From the NCBI GenBank assembly GCA_964559135.1, contig CAZLGG010000173.1, forward strand, positions 1-5,136: a stretch of 5,136 nucleotides of DNA, written 5' to 3'. Below, in pieces: positions 1 through 5,136 of the stretch. Position 1 is the stretch's first letter. Each line of letters opens with the position of its first letter. Below the pieces are notes generated by a model. That model was not told the origin of the DNA and made no database searches. It saw only the letters and a list, made by a program, of their open reading frames with translations. Origin of the DNA: DRQF01 sp964559135 (GTDB taxonomy: Bacteria; Planctomycetota; GCA-002687715; DRQF01). The translations under genes and the position numbers were made by a program.

Positions 1-132
1 TTTCAGCATTTTCTCGCAGGGGGATTCGGTGCGAGATGCGCACGGCGCCGTTGACCGGCGCACCTGGACGTCGTTTGCAGATCGGTGGGCCCGGCGAAGG
101 CCCATCGCGATTCCCCTGGCCCCGGGGCTCAT
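1..132 (-). CDS. Possible 5' end of an unrecognised gene, cut by the left window edge
   Basis: An ATG at 132-130 opens 44 codons without a stop, running off the left edge. The start is supported by a purine-rich GAGGGA (plus-strand complement at 141-146), 8 nt upstream, and third codon positions are mostly G or C. The peptide begins MSPGARGIAMGLRRAHRSAN and is rich in Arg, Ala and Ser; it has no signal peptide, membrane segment or motif I recognise. It would follow the membrane protein gene (221-1114) in the same direction after an 88-nt spacer. A second minus-strand frame is also open here without an ATG and contains the protein-like string VNGAVRISHRIPLRENAE, so the frame choice is uncertain. 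It may equally be non-coding. Confidence 0.3.
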   Translation of the reverse strand, partial: MSPGARGIAMGLRRAHRSANDVQVRRSTAPCASRTESPCEKMLK

Positions 133-220
133 CTGTTCATTCCCTCGGCACGGCCCGAGGACGATGGGCCTGGGTCCACCGATGTGTCCATCCAAGCGGG
201 TGAGGTCCGAAGGGCAGTCG

Positions 221-1114
221 TTATTTCACCTCGGAGTAGGCGATCGCTCGTATGTCACGGCCACCCAGCGACCCGTTCGTTCCAATCCAGGTGCGCTTCC
301 CAGAGTCGAAAAGCATTTGAATCGCATCCATGCCTTCCGGAAAGCGGAGTGCTTCGATCGTGAAGGGTGTCAAGCGCGCTCGGGTCAGGACATGCCCATC
401 ACGGAGTATCTCGACCACCCCGCGAGCGCTACTCAGAAGCTGGCAGCCGTGTTGAAGTTTCTCGCCGACGAAGTCATCGAAGAACAGCGTGGCGCTCGTG
501 CCCGCGGATCCGAGCAACTCCGCTGACAAAGATGGCCAAGGGAAGGGAACCCTTGTCTCAGCCGGGACGGAAGCGATGAGTGGAGAGCTGTGATGGACAT
601 CACTCATCGTCCCCGGGGGCGCGTCGTTGATCGCGACAAGGGTGTGGTCATCCTCTGCTGGCCGGCCAAAAGCTCGGATGGCCACGTCTCCTGCGAAAAA
701 GCTCAAGATAGGCTTCAGAATCCAGGCTGAACCGTTTAGTGGAACGAACTGTCGCATCCACCCAACCGCCCCTGTGAAGGAACCCGAAAGTCCCAATTCC
801 AAACGACCGTACGCAAGTTTCCCATTCGGTTTGCTGCACTCAAGAAGAAGACGTGCCGAGTCATCCCCAAAGACCCATTTCGCAAGAAGTCCATCTTTCA
901 ATAATTCGCCGCCGAATGCATCAGTTGAAGAATCTTGGAGCTTCACTGACAGACAATTATCATCATTGATTGAGCGGAATTGAACCCTTGCTGGACCAGA
1001 ATTGCATAGAACTGCCGCGACGATGCCAAAGAGGAGGAAGATGGCGAAGGCCGTGAAGAACGACCAAGTTATCACTCTCTCGGTGCGCTTGGATCTCAAA
1101 ATGGTGGCTCCCAC
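221..1114 (-). CDS. Membrane-anchored protein of unknown function
   Basis: A 297-residue protein with a GTG start. Residues 5-14 are basic (LRSKRTERV), followed by one hydrophobic helix at about 15-37 (WSFFTAFAIFLLFGIVAAVL). This predicts a cytoplasmic N-terminus, a single membrane anchor and an external domain of about 260 residues. That domain looks rich in beta strands and has a few scattered cysteines (in DDNC, LECS and HGCQ). The helix ends at VLC, but Leu just before Cys does not fit a lipobox, so an uncleaved anchor is more likely than a lipoprotein. I recognise no domain. The GTG lies inside the end of the upstream DUF3750-like gene (19-nt overlap), which suggests translational coupling and a shared transcript. 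The Shine-Dalgarno is weak (GGCGGAT), which fits coupling. No ATG is available near the helix, so this start is the best choice. Confidence 0.7.
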   Translation of the reverse strand: MGATILRSKRTERVITWSFFTAFAIFLLFGIVAAVLCNSGPARVQFRSINDDNCLSVKLQDSSTDAFGGELLKDGLLAKWVFGDDSARLLLECSKPNGKLAYGRLELGLSGSFTGAVGWMRQFVPLNGSAWILKPILSFFAGDVAIRAFGRPAEDDHTLVAINDAPPGTMSDVHHSSPLIASVPAETRVPFPWPSLSAELLGSAGTSATLFFDDFVGEKLQHGCQLLSSARGVVEILRDGHVLTRARLTPFTIEALRFPEGMDAIQMLFDSGKRTWIGTNGSLGGRDIRAIAYSEVK

Positions 1115-2031
1115 GGTCGACGGTATCCGCCCGGAACCGTCATCCTCTCCTGGTCCACTCGATCGACCATTTGCAAATAGCTCTCTCTTCCAAAGAAGTC
1201 AAAATCAGGGTCCGCAGGCACGAAATCGGCCCCAATTGCGCCGGGCGGGAACGCCATGGAGATTCCACAATGCTCCAGAGCCCTCTTGACAAAGGTGTTG
1301 GAGTTGGGTCCGGTGAGAAAATAGAAGCTTCTTGCAGCATAGCGGCTCATTTCTAAGCTATTGAGACATCTGCACGGCTCAGGCTCCTGGCACCAAGTCC
1401 AAAGTTTCGGACAGGGAAGAACGATTGGAAGCCCAATCAGCCGCGGTGCTGTGAGATGCCCCCTTGCCTGACCGGGTTGACGTTGTGTCACGCCACCGCC
1501 AAGGGAAGAGTATCGCGGAATTGCCTGAGTCAGTACATGAGACGCACGCACCCCTGTTTGCCAGACATCGAATCGCTCCCATGACCCATCGCAATGATAG
1601 ACTTCGATCCAGAGGTGAAGGACCCCATCGAAAATCGTGCCCTGGAGGAATTCCATGGTTGTGCTCTGCCATGGAGACGGCCAAGGATTGAAAATCGTGC
1701 CCTGCCAAACCTCGATTCTACATTCTCGGCTGATCCAACCTGGCGTGGTCGGTTCTCTTCCGCATCGCGTGGCTCTTTCGTTTCGAACATGGCCATATTC
1801 TCCGCGTTCCAACCGGCCAGCCCTCTCCATTTGCAGAGGGGGCGTCGCGCCATGACTGCAACGAGGTTTCTCGTGTCGATAGTCGCCGGGAGGAAGTTGC
1901 CTCATGCGGCTGTCGAAGCCGGGACCTCGGGTTGTCGTTGCCCCATCTATCGCGGGTTCCTCAATCGAACACTGGCGATGTCCGCTGAAGTATCGCCCTT
2001 TCATTCCTGGTATTATCCATTTCAGAGTCAT
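1096..2031 (-). CDS. DUF3750-like protein with GPNSNTF motif; N-terminal part doubtful
   Basis: The open frame gives 311 residues, of which about 126-311 look convincing. In order there is HLWIEVY (139-145), WERFDVW (151-157), SRYAARSFYFLT (229-240), GPNSNTFV (241-248) and FPPGAIGADF (261-270). I recall the DUF3750 family as having the same order: an H-x-W-I-x-V strand, a Y/F-D-V strand, then GPNSNTF and LPP.AIGKD. Its function is unknown. The motif has Ser and Asn but no Cys, so I do not call it a papain-like enzyme. Residues 1-105 are basic and show no domain. An ATG at 1656 (residue 126) would give a 186-residue protein closer to a compact domain, leaving 1657-2175 without a firm gene. No membrane segment is visible. 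A 60-nt-spaced repeat (QGTIF twice) lies at residues 110-134. The 3' end overlaps the next gene by 19 nt. Confidence 0.6.
   Translation of the reverse strand: MTLKWIIPGMKGRYFSGHRQCSIEEPAIDGATTTRGPGFDSRMRQLPPGDYRHEKPRCSHGATPPLQMERAGRLERGEYGHVRNERATRCGREPTTPGWISRECRIEVWQGTIFNPWPSPWQSTTMEFLQGTIFDGVLHLWIEVYHCDGSWERFDVWQTGVRASHVLTQAIPRYSSLGGGVTQRQPGQARGHLTAPRLIGLPIVLPCPKLWTWCQEPEPCRCLNSLEMSRYAARSFYFLTGPNSNTFVKRALEHCGISMAFPPGAIGADFVPADPDFDFFGRESYLQMVDRVDQERMTVPGGYRRPWEPPF
1630..1644 (+). repeat. 15-bp direct repeat, copy 1
   Basis: GAAAATCGTGCCCTG occurs here and again exactly 60 bp to the right at 1690. Read on the minus strand in the DUF3750-like frame, both copies encode QGTIF; this one is preceded by MEFL. 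Because the spacing is a multiple of three, the reading frame is kept. Confidence 0.8.
1690..1704 (+). repeat. 15-bp direct repeat, copy 2
   Basis: This is an exact copy of the 15 bases at 1630-1644. On the minus strand it encodes QGTIF preceded by IEVW, which resembles the MEFL before the other copy. This suggests an in-frame duplication of about 20 codons whose flanks have diverged. Confidence 0.8.
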
Positions 2032-2175
2032 TGTGCTCTCGGCTTTCTGGGAGTTGAGTCAACGTGCTCGCGGGACGCTGCGAAGACAAGGCTGGCGCGT
2101 CGCCGGGCAAGGGCGTGTGATGGCGTCGAAGTCCATTGGGCGAAGTCCTCGCTACGCGCATTCGCGAGGTGGTCG

Positions 2176-2513
2176 CTATGCTTGAACCGCATCGTACCAC
2201 ACGGGGTCGAGCATGCGGAAGAGAACCCAATCGCCGGCGTCCATGGTGCTGAGGTCGAACTGATAGCGGACGAGTTCGTTGACCTTGCCCGCCCAGATGG
2301 CGGAGTCGGTGCCCGTAGCCTGAAGGGAGAGGGACAGGGTCGCATCGGCGCATTGGTCCCGTTCCCGGTGGTCTCGCTGCTTTTCGTAATGACGTGGACC
2401 TTGAAATCGCCCGCGGTTCTTTTGATGTCGATCACCTCGACGCTGGGCTTGAAGTCGTCGCTCTGGCTTGGGCACGAGGGGATGTCGATCCCGGACCCCG
2501 ACGGCGAGGCTCT
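2176..2513 (-). pseudogene. Family X gene copy, broken by a frameshift
   Basis: Two minus-strand frames each carry half of a protein-like sequence. From 2513 one frame reads SGSGIDIPSCPSQSDDFKPS, then VEVIDIKRTAGDFKVHVITK and SSETTGNGTN. At about 2345-2354 coding quality moves to another frame, which reads ADATLSLSLQATGTDSAIWA, continues through VNELVRYQFDLSTM and ends GDWVLFRMLDPVWYDAVQA plus TAG. The junction AATGCGCCGAT fits a gained GC dinucleotide or one lost base. The C-terminus matches the gene cut at the right edge (5072-5136), which proves the second frame. The alternating polar and hydrophobic pattern suggests a beta-rich domain; I do not recognise the family. The N-terminus is unclear: a TGA at 2514-2516 closes the first frame, and an ATG at 2584 lies in yet another frame, so there may be a second lesion. 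A sequencing error is the alternative explanation for one or both shifts. Confidence 0.6.
2186..2240 (-). repeat. Family X 3'-end repeat, copy 1
   Basis: These 55 bases match 5082-5136 at 51 positions. They encode GDWVLFRMLDPVWYDAV on the minus strand. Differences from the other copy at 2215 and 2221 are third-position synonymous changes (CGC/CGA Arg and CTC/CTT Leu). Similarity stops just before the stop codon on the 3' side. On the other side the second copy is cut by the window edge, so the true repeat length is unknown. Confidence 0.9.
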
Positions 2514-2604
2514 TCAACAGCCGCCGCGGATGCGCCTTGCTTTGACGATTGCTGAGCTGAGAAGCCGCTGAATGGGTGCCCCATGCGGAGAGTCGTACCG
2601 CGAG

Positions 2605-3597
2605 TCACTTTGATTCGAGGTCGCCATGTAAGCTTGGTCTTCCATCACCACGTGGTTTCGGTGGACCTTCGCCTAGAAGGAGCGGAAAATCGAGAGACGT
2701 CATGTCGTAGTAAGGGAACCGTACGGCAAGTTCTCGTGCCACGGCCCAAGCCGCGTCTTCACGCGTTGTCGGGGCCCGCAGGTCGGTAATGAGTTCGTAG
2801 AAGGCGAGGTTCGTAAGGCCGCACTTTCGGATTCGTTCTTCAGAGATCCGAGCCAGCTCACCTGATCTCCCTGCTCTCCACAAGGAGGAACGACGAAGTG
2901 AATAGGACGTTTCACACCAACCGAACTTCTCCACGAGCTCCTTGGAAAGCGCCAGCTTCTCGTTCAGATCTTTGCTCCGGCCCCACCGACGGATCAGCAT
3001 TTTGCACCTATCGACGGCAGTGGCCTGCTCGTCGAGTTCGCCGATTGGCGTCGCGATCAGAGATTCCGATGCTGCACATTTGTCAAGGAGGACGAGCAGT
3101 CGGAACCGTGAGGTGGGCGCGCTTTCGTTCATCAGTCGGTGCTGCAACAGGCGGCTCGCTTCCTTGGTGTTGTCCAACGCTATCAAGACCAGGGCCTTCA
3201 GGGTGTCGTCCTTGGTCGTGTCGTCCCACGCGATCACTTCCAAAGCGGTAGCGACCTTGTCGTGACGCCAACGGTGGTAAAAAAGGCTCCTTATCCAAGT
3301 TGAGCTAGACGTCATGATCGCGTCGAGGTAGGATTCGAGGGCTCCTCGATAATCTTGGCGGACCATCTTGATATCCCCGTCTAGGAGGAAGCAAGAAGGG
3401 GCTCCGAGGGGAGAGTGCCCGACCCGAGGGAGCACGACCGGTTCATCCTCCGGAGTTGCGCAGCCGGGAAGAAACCCACCCGCGGCGGCGGCGAGGAAGA
3501 CGAGAGCCAGCACTCGGTGAACGCGCGTCGCCGTACCTCGGACCGAGGCCGGCTTCCTACTTGACACTGACGTCATGTCCGCTCCGATGAGCACCAT
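2605..3597 (-). CDS. Lipoprotein with helical, TPR-like body
   Basis: A 330-residue protein when started at the ATG 3597-3595. A strong GGAGG (complement at 3606-3610) sits 8 nt upstream of that ATG. A second ATG at 3576 has GGAG 5 nt upstream, and one at 3627 has no good site, so the start could differ by 7-10 residues. A basic stretch (RGTATRVHR) leads into a hydrophobic segment at about 29-43 (VLALVFLAAAAGGFL) and a lipobox LPGC with Cys46. This predicts signal peptidase II processing and lipidation. Residue +2 after Cys is Ala, compatible with outer-membrane sorting if the host is a diderm. The mature part is mostly alpha-helical. About 73-95 (DGDIKMVRQDYRGALESYLD and on) has the spacing of one TPR helix pair, and further paired helices follow, suggesting a scaffold or binding role. 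The specific function is unknown. It starts 48 nt after the metallopeptidase-like gene and probably shares its transcript. Confidence 0.8.
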   Translation of the reverse strand: MVLIGADMTSVSSRKPASVRGTATRVHRVLALVFLAAAAGGFLPGCATPEDEPVVLPRVGHSPLGAPSCFLLDGDIKMVRQDYRGALESYLDAIMTSSSTWIRSLFYHRWRHDKVATALEVIAWDDTTKDDTLKALVLIALDNTKEASRLLQHRLMNESAPTSRFRLLVLLDKCAASESLIATPIGELDEQATAVDRCKMLIRRWGRSKDLNEKLALSKELVEKFGWCETSYSLRRSSLWRAGRSGELARISEERIRKCGLTNLAFYELITDLRAPTTREDAAWAVARELAVRFPYYDMTSLDFPLLLGEGPPKPRGDGRPSLHGDLESK

Positions 3598-3604
3598 CGT
3601 CCGT

Positions 3605-3612
3605 CCCTCCCC
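3605..3612 (-). promoter_or_regulatory. Shine-Dalgarno site of the lipoprotein gene
   Basis: On the minus strand this reads GGGGAGGG, with GGAGG ending 8 nt before the ATG at 3597. It is the clearest ribosome binding site in the window and favours 3597 over the longer 3627 start. The weaker GGAG before the 3576 ATG keeps that start possible. Confidence 0.6.
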
Positions 3613-3645
3613 TGTCGCGGAAGCCATCGCCGAGCACGCGGCTGG

Positions 3646-4806
3646 TCAACGGCTGGCCGTGAAATCGATCCAGACCCAGCGATCATCCACGAGGTACCAT
3701 CCGCCGCCAAACGGCCCAGGCGGATCGGGATGGGGTCTCCCACCCCCGTCGTAGCCCGTCGGCCGTCCAGGCCGACGTGTCCAAGTGATCGGAATGAGGG
3801 GACGAGATCCCCCACGAGTGACGCCTCCGGGAGGACTCCCGGGTGGCGAGCCGACACCGGGGGCCGCTCCTCCCGGTGTGGTGCCTCCGGGCGAAGCCGT
3901 TCTCGGCGGATAGGTCGTCCCCCCAAACGAGATCACGGTATCATCCTTTCTCCCGAGAAAGTCGCCTCCGTCGCAGCAATTGGAGCCGTGGCAGATCCCA
4001 ATCGAACCCAGGATGTGGCATGATGCGAGGGGTGTGAGGCCGAGTGTCTTCAATCCGTTATTCTGTTGCATGGGGGTCATCATGTCATCAATGCTTCGGG
4101 CATGTGCCGAGTCATTCCGGCCTCCACTGGCTGGATAGTTCCCGAGTCCTCCATCTGTGATTTGAGCGGGCGCTCCAGGAAACCCTCCTCCAATGTGACC
4201 AACTGAGTGGGCCATCTCGTGGGCCATCGTCATGATGTTTCTGGCGATCTGGTGAGTAAGGTCGCCAGGTCGTGTGCCGAGACGCCCCGTTGCACCCGCT
4301 GACGGAACGACCACTGCTCCATCCCGCCGACGGTTGACACCTGCCCGAGGTAAGCCTTGCTGGTCATTGCCGAGGAGACCCTCGCGGCCACGCTCATCAC
4401 AGTAGAACGCAACTCTTGAGGTTTGCGGCGGTGTGTCCTGGGAGGAGCCAATCGACCACTCGGCGTAGAATGTCGCCGAGCAGGTTGGGAAGTCCATCGG
4501 AAGACATGGGCAACTGACTTTCGCAAACAGTTTCGAGAAGAGCGACAGGAACAAGCGAACGGAATCCATGAATCCCTGAGTCGAGCAGCGGCCGCCCCAC
4601 CGACTCGTGCTCTCGGCGATGTCGAAGAAGAACCTCTTTACTACGACGAGGTTGCATGCCGACCCGTAATACGTCATCGAGTCGAGAATCCCCGTTGGAG
4701 GCTCGATGGGGTCAGCTCCCGAAGCCCGCTGGGTGTTGCTGCCCAGAGTGATCGCGAGAACATCACTGGGCGGCGGCTTCAATGGGATGCAAGTCTTCCG
4801 CTCCAT
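3646..4806 (-). CDS. Putative exported zinc-metallopeptidase-like protein
   Basis: The credible part is 386 residues from the ATG at 4806. It carries AHEMAHSVGH, with HExxH at 196-200 (His196 and His200 as likely zinc ligands, Glu197 as likely base), followed by DDMMTPM at 241-246, which resembles the Met-turn of metzincin peptidases. The metzincin third ligand is expected at position 11 of the motif but that residue is Gly; a His is at position 9 instead. There are 11 cysteines, fitting an exported, disulfide-bonded protein. Residues about 300-366 are Gly/Pro/Thr-rich (TTPGGAAPGVGSPPGSPP), and the protein ends in an aromatic tail (WYLVDDRWVWIDF). The frame is open to an ATG at 5088, but the extra 94 residues look out of frame and overlap the family X gene. 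An ATG at 4912 in another frame has a purine-rich ribosome site and a hydrophobic leader, so the true N-terminus may be there with a frameshift near 4845. Substrate unknown. Confidence 0.7.
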   Translation of the reverse strand: MERKTCIPLKPPPSDVLAITLGSNTQRASGADPIEPPTGILDSMTYYGSACNLVVVKRFFFDIAESTSRWGGRCSTQGFMDSVRLFLSLFSKLFAKVSCPCLPMDFPTCSATFYAEWSIGSSQDTPPQTSRVAFYCDERGREGLLGNDQQGLPRAGVNRRRDGAVVVPSAGATGRLGTRPGDLTHQIARNIMTMAHEMAHSVGHIGGGFPGAPAQITDGGLGNYPASGGRNDSAHARSIDDMMTPMQQNNGLKTLGLTPLASCHILGSIGICHGSNCCDGGDFLGRKDDTVISFGGTTYPPRTASPGGTTPGGAAPGVGSPPGSPPGGVTRGGSRPLIPITWTRRPGRPTGYDGGGRPHPDPPGPFGGGWYLVDDRWVWIDFTASR

Positions 4807-4912
4807 GCCGTAGCCTGGCCGTCGACGAATGTTGCCGGTCCCACAAGAGCAGGATCGTGATGGTGCAGAGCGTGCGGACTCCGAAATCCCTGGAATTGTG
4901 CAGCATTGGCAT
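4763..4912 (-). other. Out-of-frame leader-like ORF before the metallopeptidase-like gene
   Basis: An ATG at 4912-4910 follows the purine-rich GAGAAGAAGAGAG on the minus strand and encodes 49 residues starting MPMLHNSRDFGVRTL, then CTITILLLW. The basic residue followed by a short hydrophobic core resembles a signal peptide. It then becomes polar and stops at 4763. One extra base, or two missing, near 4845-4848 would fuse ILL to CGTGN and so to the metallopeptidase-like frame. It could be the real N-terminus of that gene split by a mutation or sequencing error, or a chance ORF. Confidence 0.35.
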
Positions 4913-5071
4913 GGTGGCTCTCTTCTTCTCAATGTGTGGGTGCGCTCCAAGGATGTGCGACGATGAAGCGGCGCACAGGCACATGGGCGAGTCCCAGCAC
5001 CCGGTCGATCGTATGTGCCAGGGATTTGGAATCGGTCAACATTGATGGCCTTGGCCTCCCGGCCCGGAAGT
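4913..5071. other. Spacer between family X gene and metallopeptidase-like gene
   Basis: This 159-nt stretch separates the stop of the right-edge gene from the better ribosome site of the next gene. I see no convincing terminator or promoter. TTGACC occurs on the minus strand (near 5036-5041), but no good -10 box follows at the usual distance. Confidence 0.4.
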
Positions 5072-5136
5072 TCATGCGGTGACCGCATCGTACCACACGG
5101 GGTCGAGCATTCGGAAAAGAACCCAATCGCCGGAGC
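5072..5136 (-). CDS. Family X gene, 3' end only
   Basis: The last 21 codons of a minus-strand gene entering from the right edge: SGDWVLFRMLDPVWYDAVTA followed by TGA at 5074-5072. The family is unrecognised. Its reading frame is established by comparison with the second copy at 2176-2247: within the shared core the base differences fall at third codon positions and leave the protein unchanged. In the plus-strand frame the same differences would change Ala to Ser and Glu to Lys. The extreme C-terminus differs (VTA here, VQA in the other copy) and so does the stop codon. Whether this copy is intact cannot be seen. It lies directly upstream of the metallopeptidase-like gene and in the same direction. 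Confidence 0.75.
   Translation of the reverse strand, partial: SGDWVLFRMLDPVWYDAVTA
5082..5136 (-). repeat. Family X 3'-end repeat, copy 2
   Basis: These 55 bases match 2186-2240 at 51 positions, in the same orientation, 2896 bp apart. The repeat reaches the window edge and probably continues beyond it. Confidence 0.9.

Noticed and set aside
143..160. Stem-loop CCTCGG-N6-CCGAGG as a terminator after the membrane protein gene
   Set aside because: The stem is only 6 bp and neither side is followed by a T-run.
29..1356. Several plus-strand open frames opposite the membrane protein and DUF3750-like genes
   Set aside because: They are short, have no ribosome sites or domain-like content, and lie antisense to better-supported minus-strand genes.
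1594..2571. A 325-codon open frame on the plus strand
   Set aside because: It runs antisense to the family X copy and the DUF3750-like gene. Where the two family X copies can be compared, substitutions are synonymous on the minus strand and change residues on the plus strand, as expected for a GC-rich antisense shadow.
4230..4657. Alternative minus-strand frames (86 and 98 codons) inside the metallopeptidase-like gene
   Set aside because: They overlap a frame with a catalytic-type motif and good codon bias, and show no motif of their own.
5012..5041. TTGACC as a -35 box for the metallopeptidase-like gene
   Set aside because: The hexamer 17 bases downstream is ACATAC, with almost no match to TATAAT, and TACGAT is about 20 bases away.
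4807..5088. N-terminal extension of the metallopeptidase-like protein to the ATG at 5088
   Set aside because: The 94 extra residues are Arg/Pro/Ser/Cys-rich with no leader and no domain, overlap the end of the right-edge gene, and are out of frame with the better ATG at 4912.

Overview
The window is a GC-rich bacterial stretch in which every gene I can support lies on the minus strand, so it is read from right to left. Nothing in it fixes the taxon. The GC-rich third codon positions, lipoprotein-type export signals and proteins with no close familiar relatives would suit a large-genome environmental bacterium such as a planctomycete or myxobacterium, but that is a guess.

In transcription order: (1) 5136-5072 holds the last 21 codons of a gene here called family X, cut by the window edge. 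(2) 4806-3646 encodes a cysteine-rich, probably exported zinc-metallopeptidase-like protein with an HEMAHSVGH motif, a Met-turn-like DMMTP and a Gly/Pro-rich tail. A better-looking start with a hydrophobic leader lies upstream at 4912, but in another frame. (3) 3597-2605 encodes a lipoprotein with a clear LPGC lipobox and a helical, TPR-like body. (4) About 2513-2176 is a second, frameshifted copy of family X. (5) 2031-1096 contains a DUF3750-like protein with a diagnostic GPNSNTF motif; its first ~105-125 residues are doubtful. (6) 1114-221 encodes a membrane-anchored protein of unknown function, overlapping gene 5 by 19 nt. (7) 132-1 may be the start of another gene running off the left edge.

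The main structural signal is the repeat of family X: 51 of 55 bases match between 2186-2240 and 5082-5136. Inside the shared protein core the differences are synonymous in the minus-strand frame but would change residues in the opposing plus-strand frame, so the minus-strand protein is real and was under selection. The window is therefore best described as a co-directional accessory cluster of exported or envelope-associated proteins in which one gene family is duplicated and one copy is decaying.

I see no RNA gene, CRISPR array, transposase, convincing promoter or convincing terminator. The functional link between the genes is inferred only from orientation, spacing and shared export signals. 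I cannot name an established system here.
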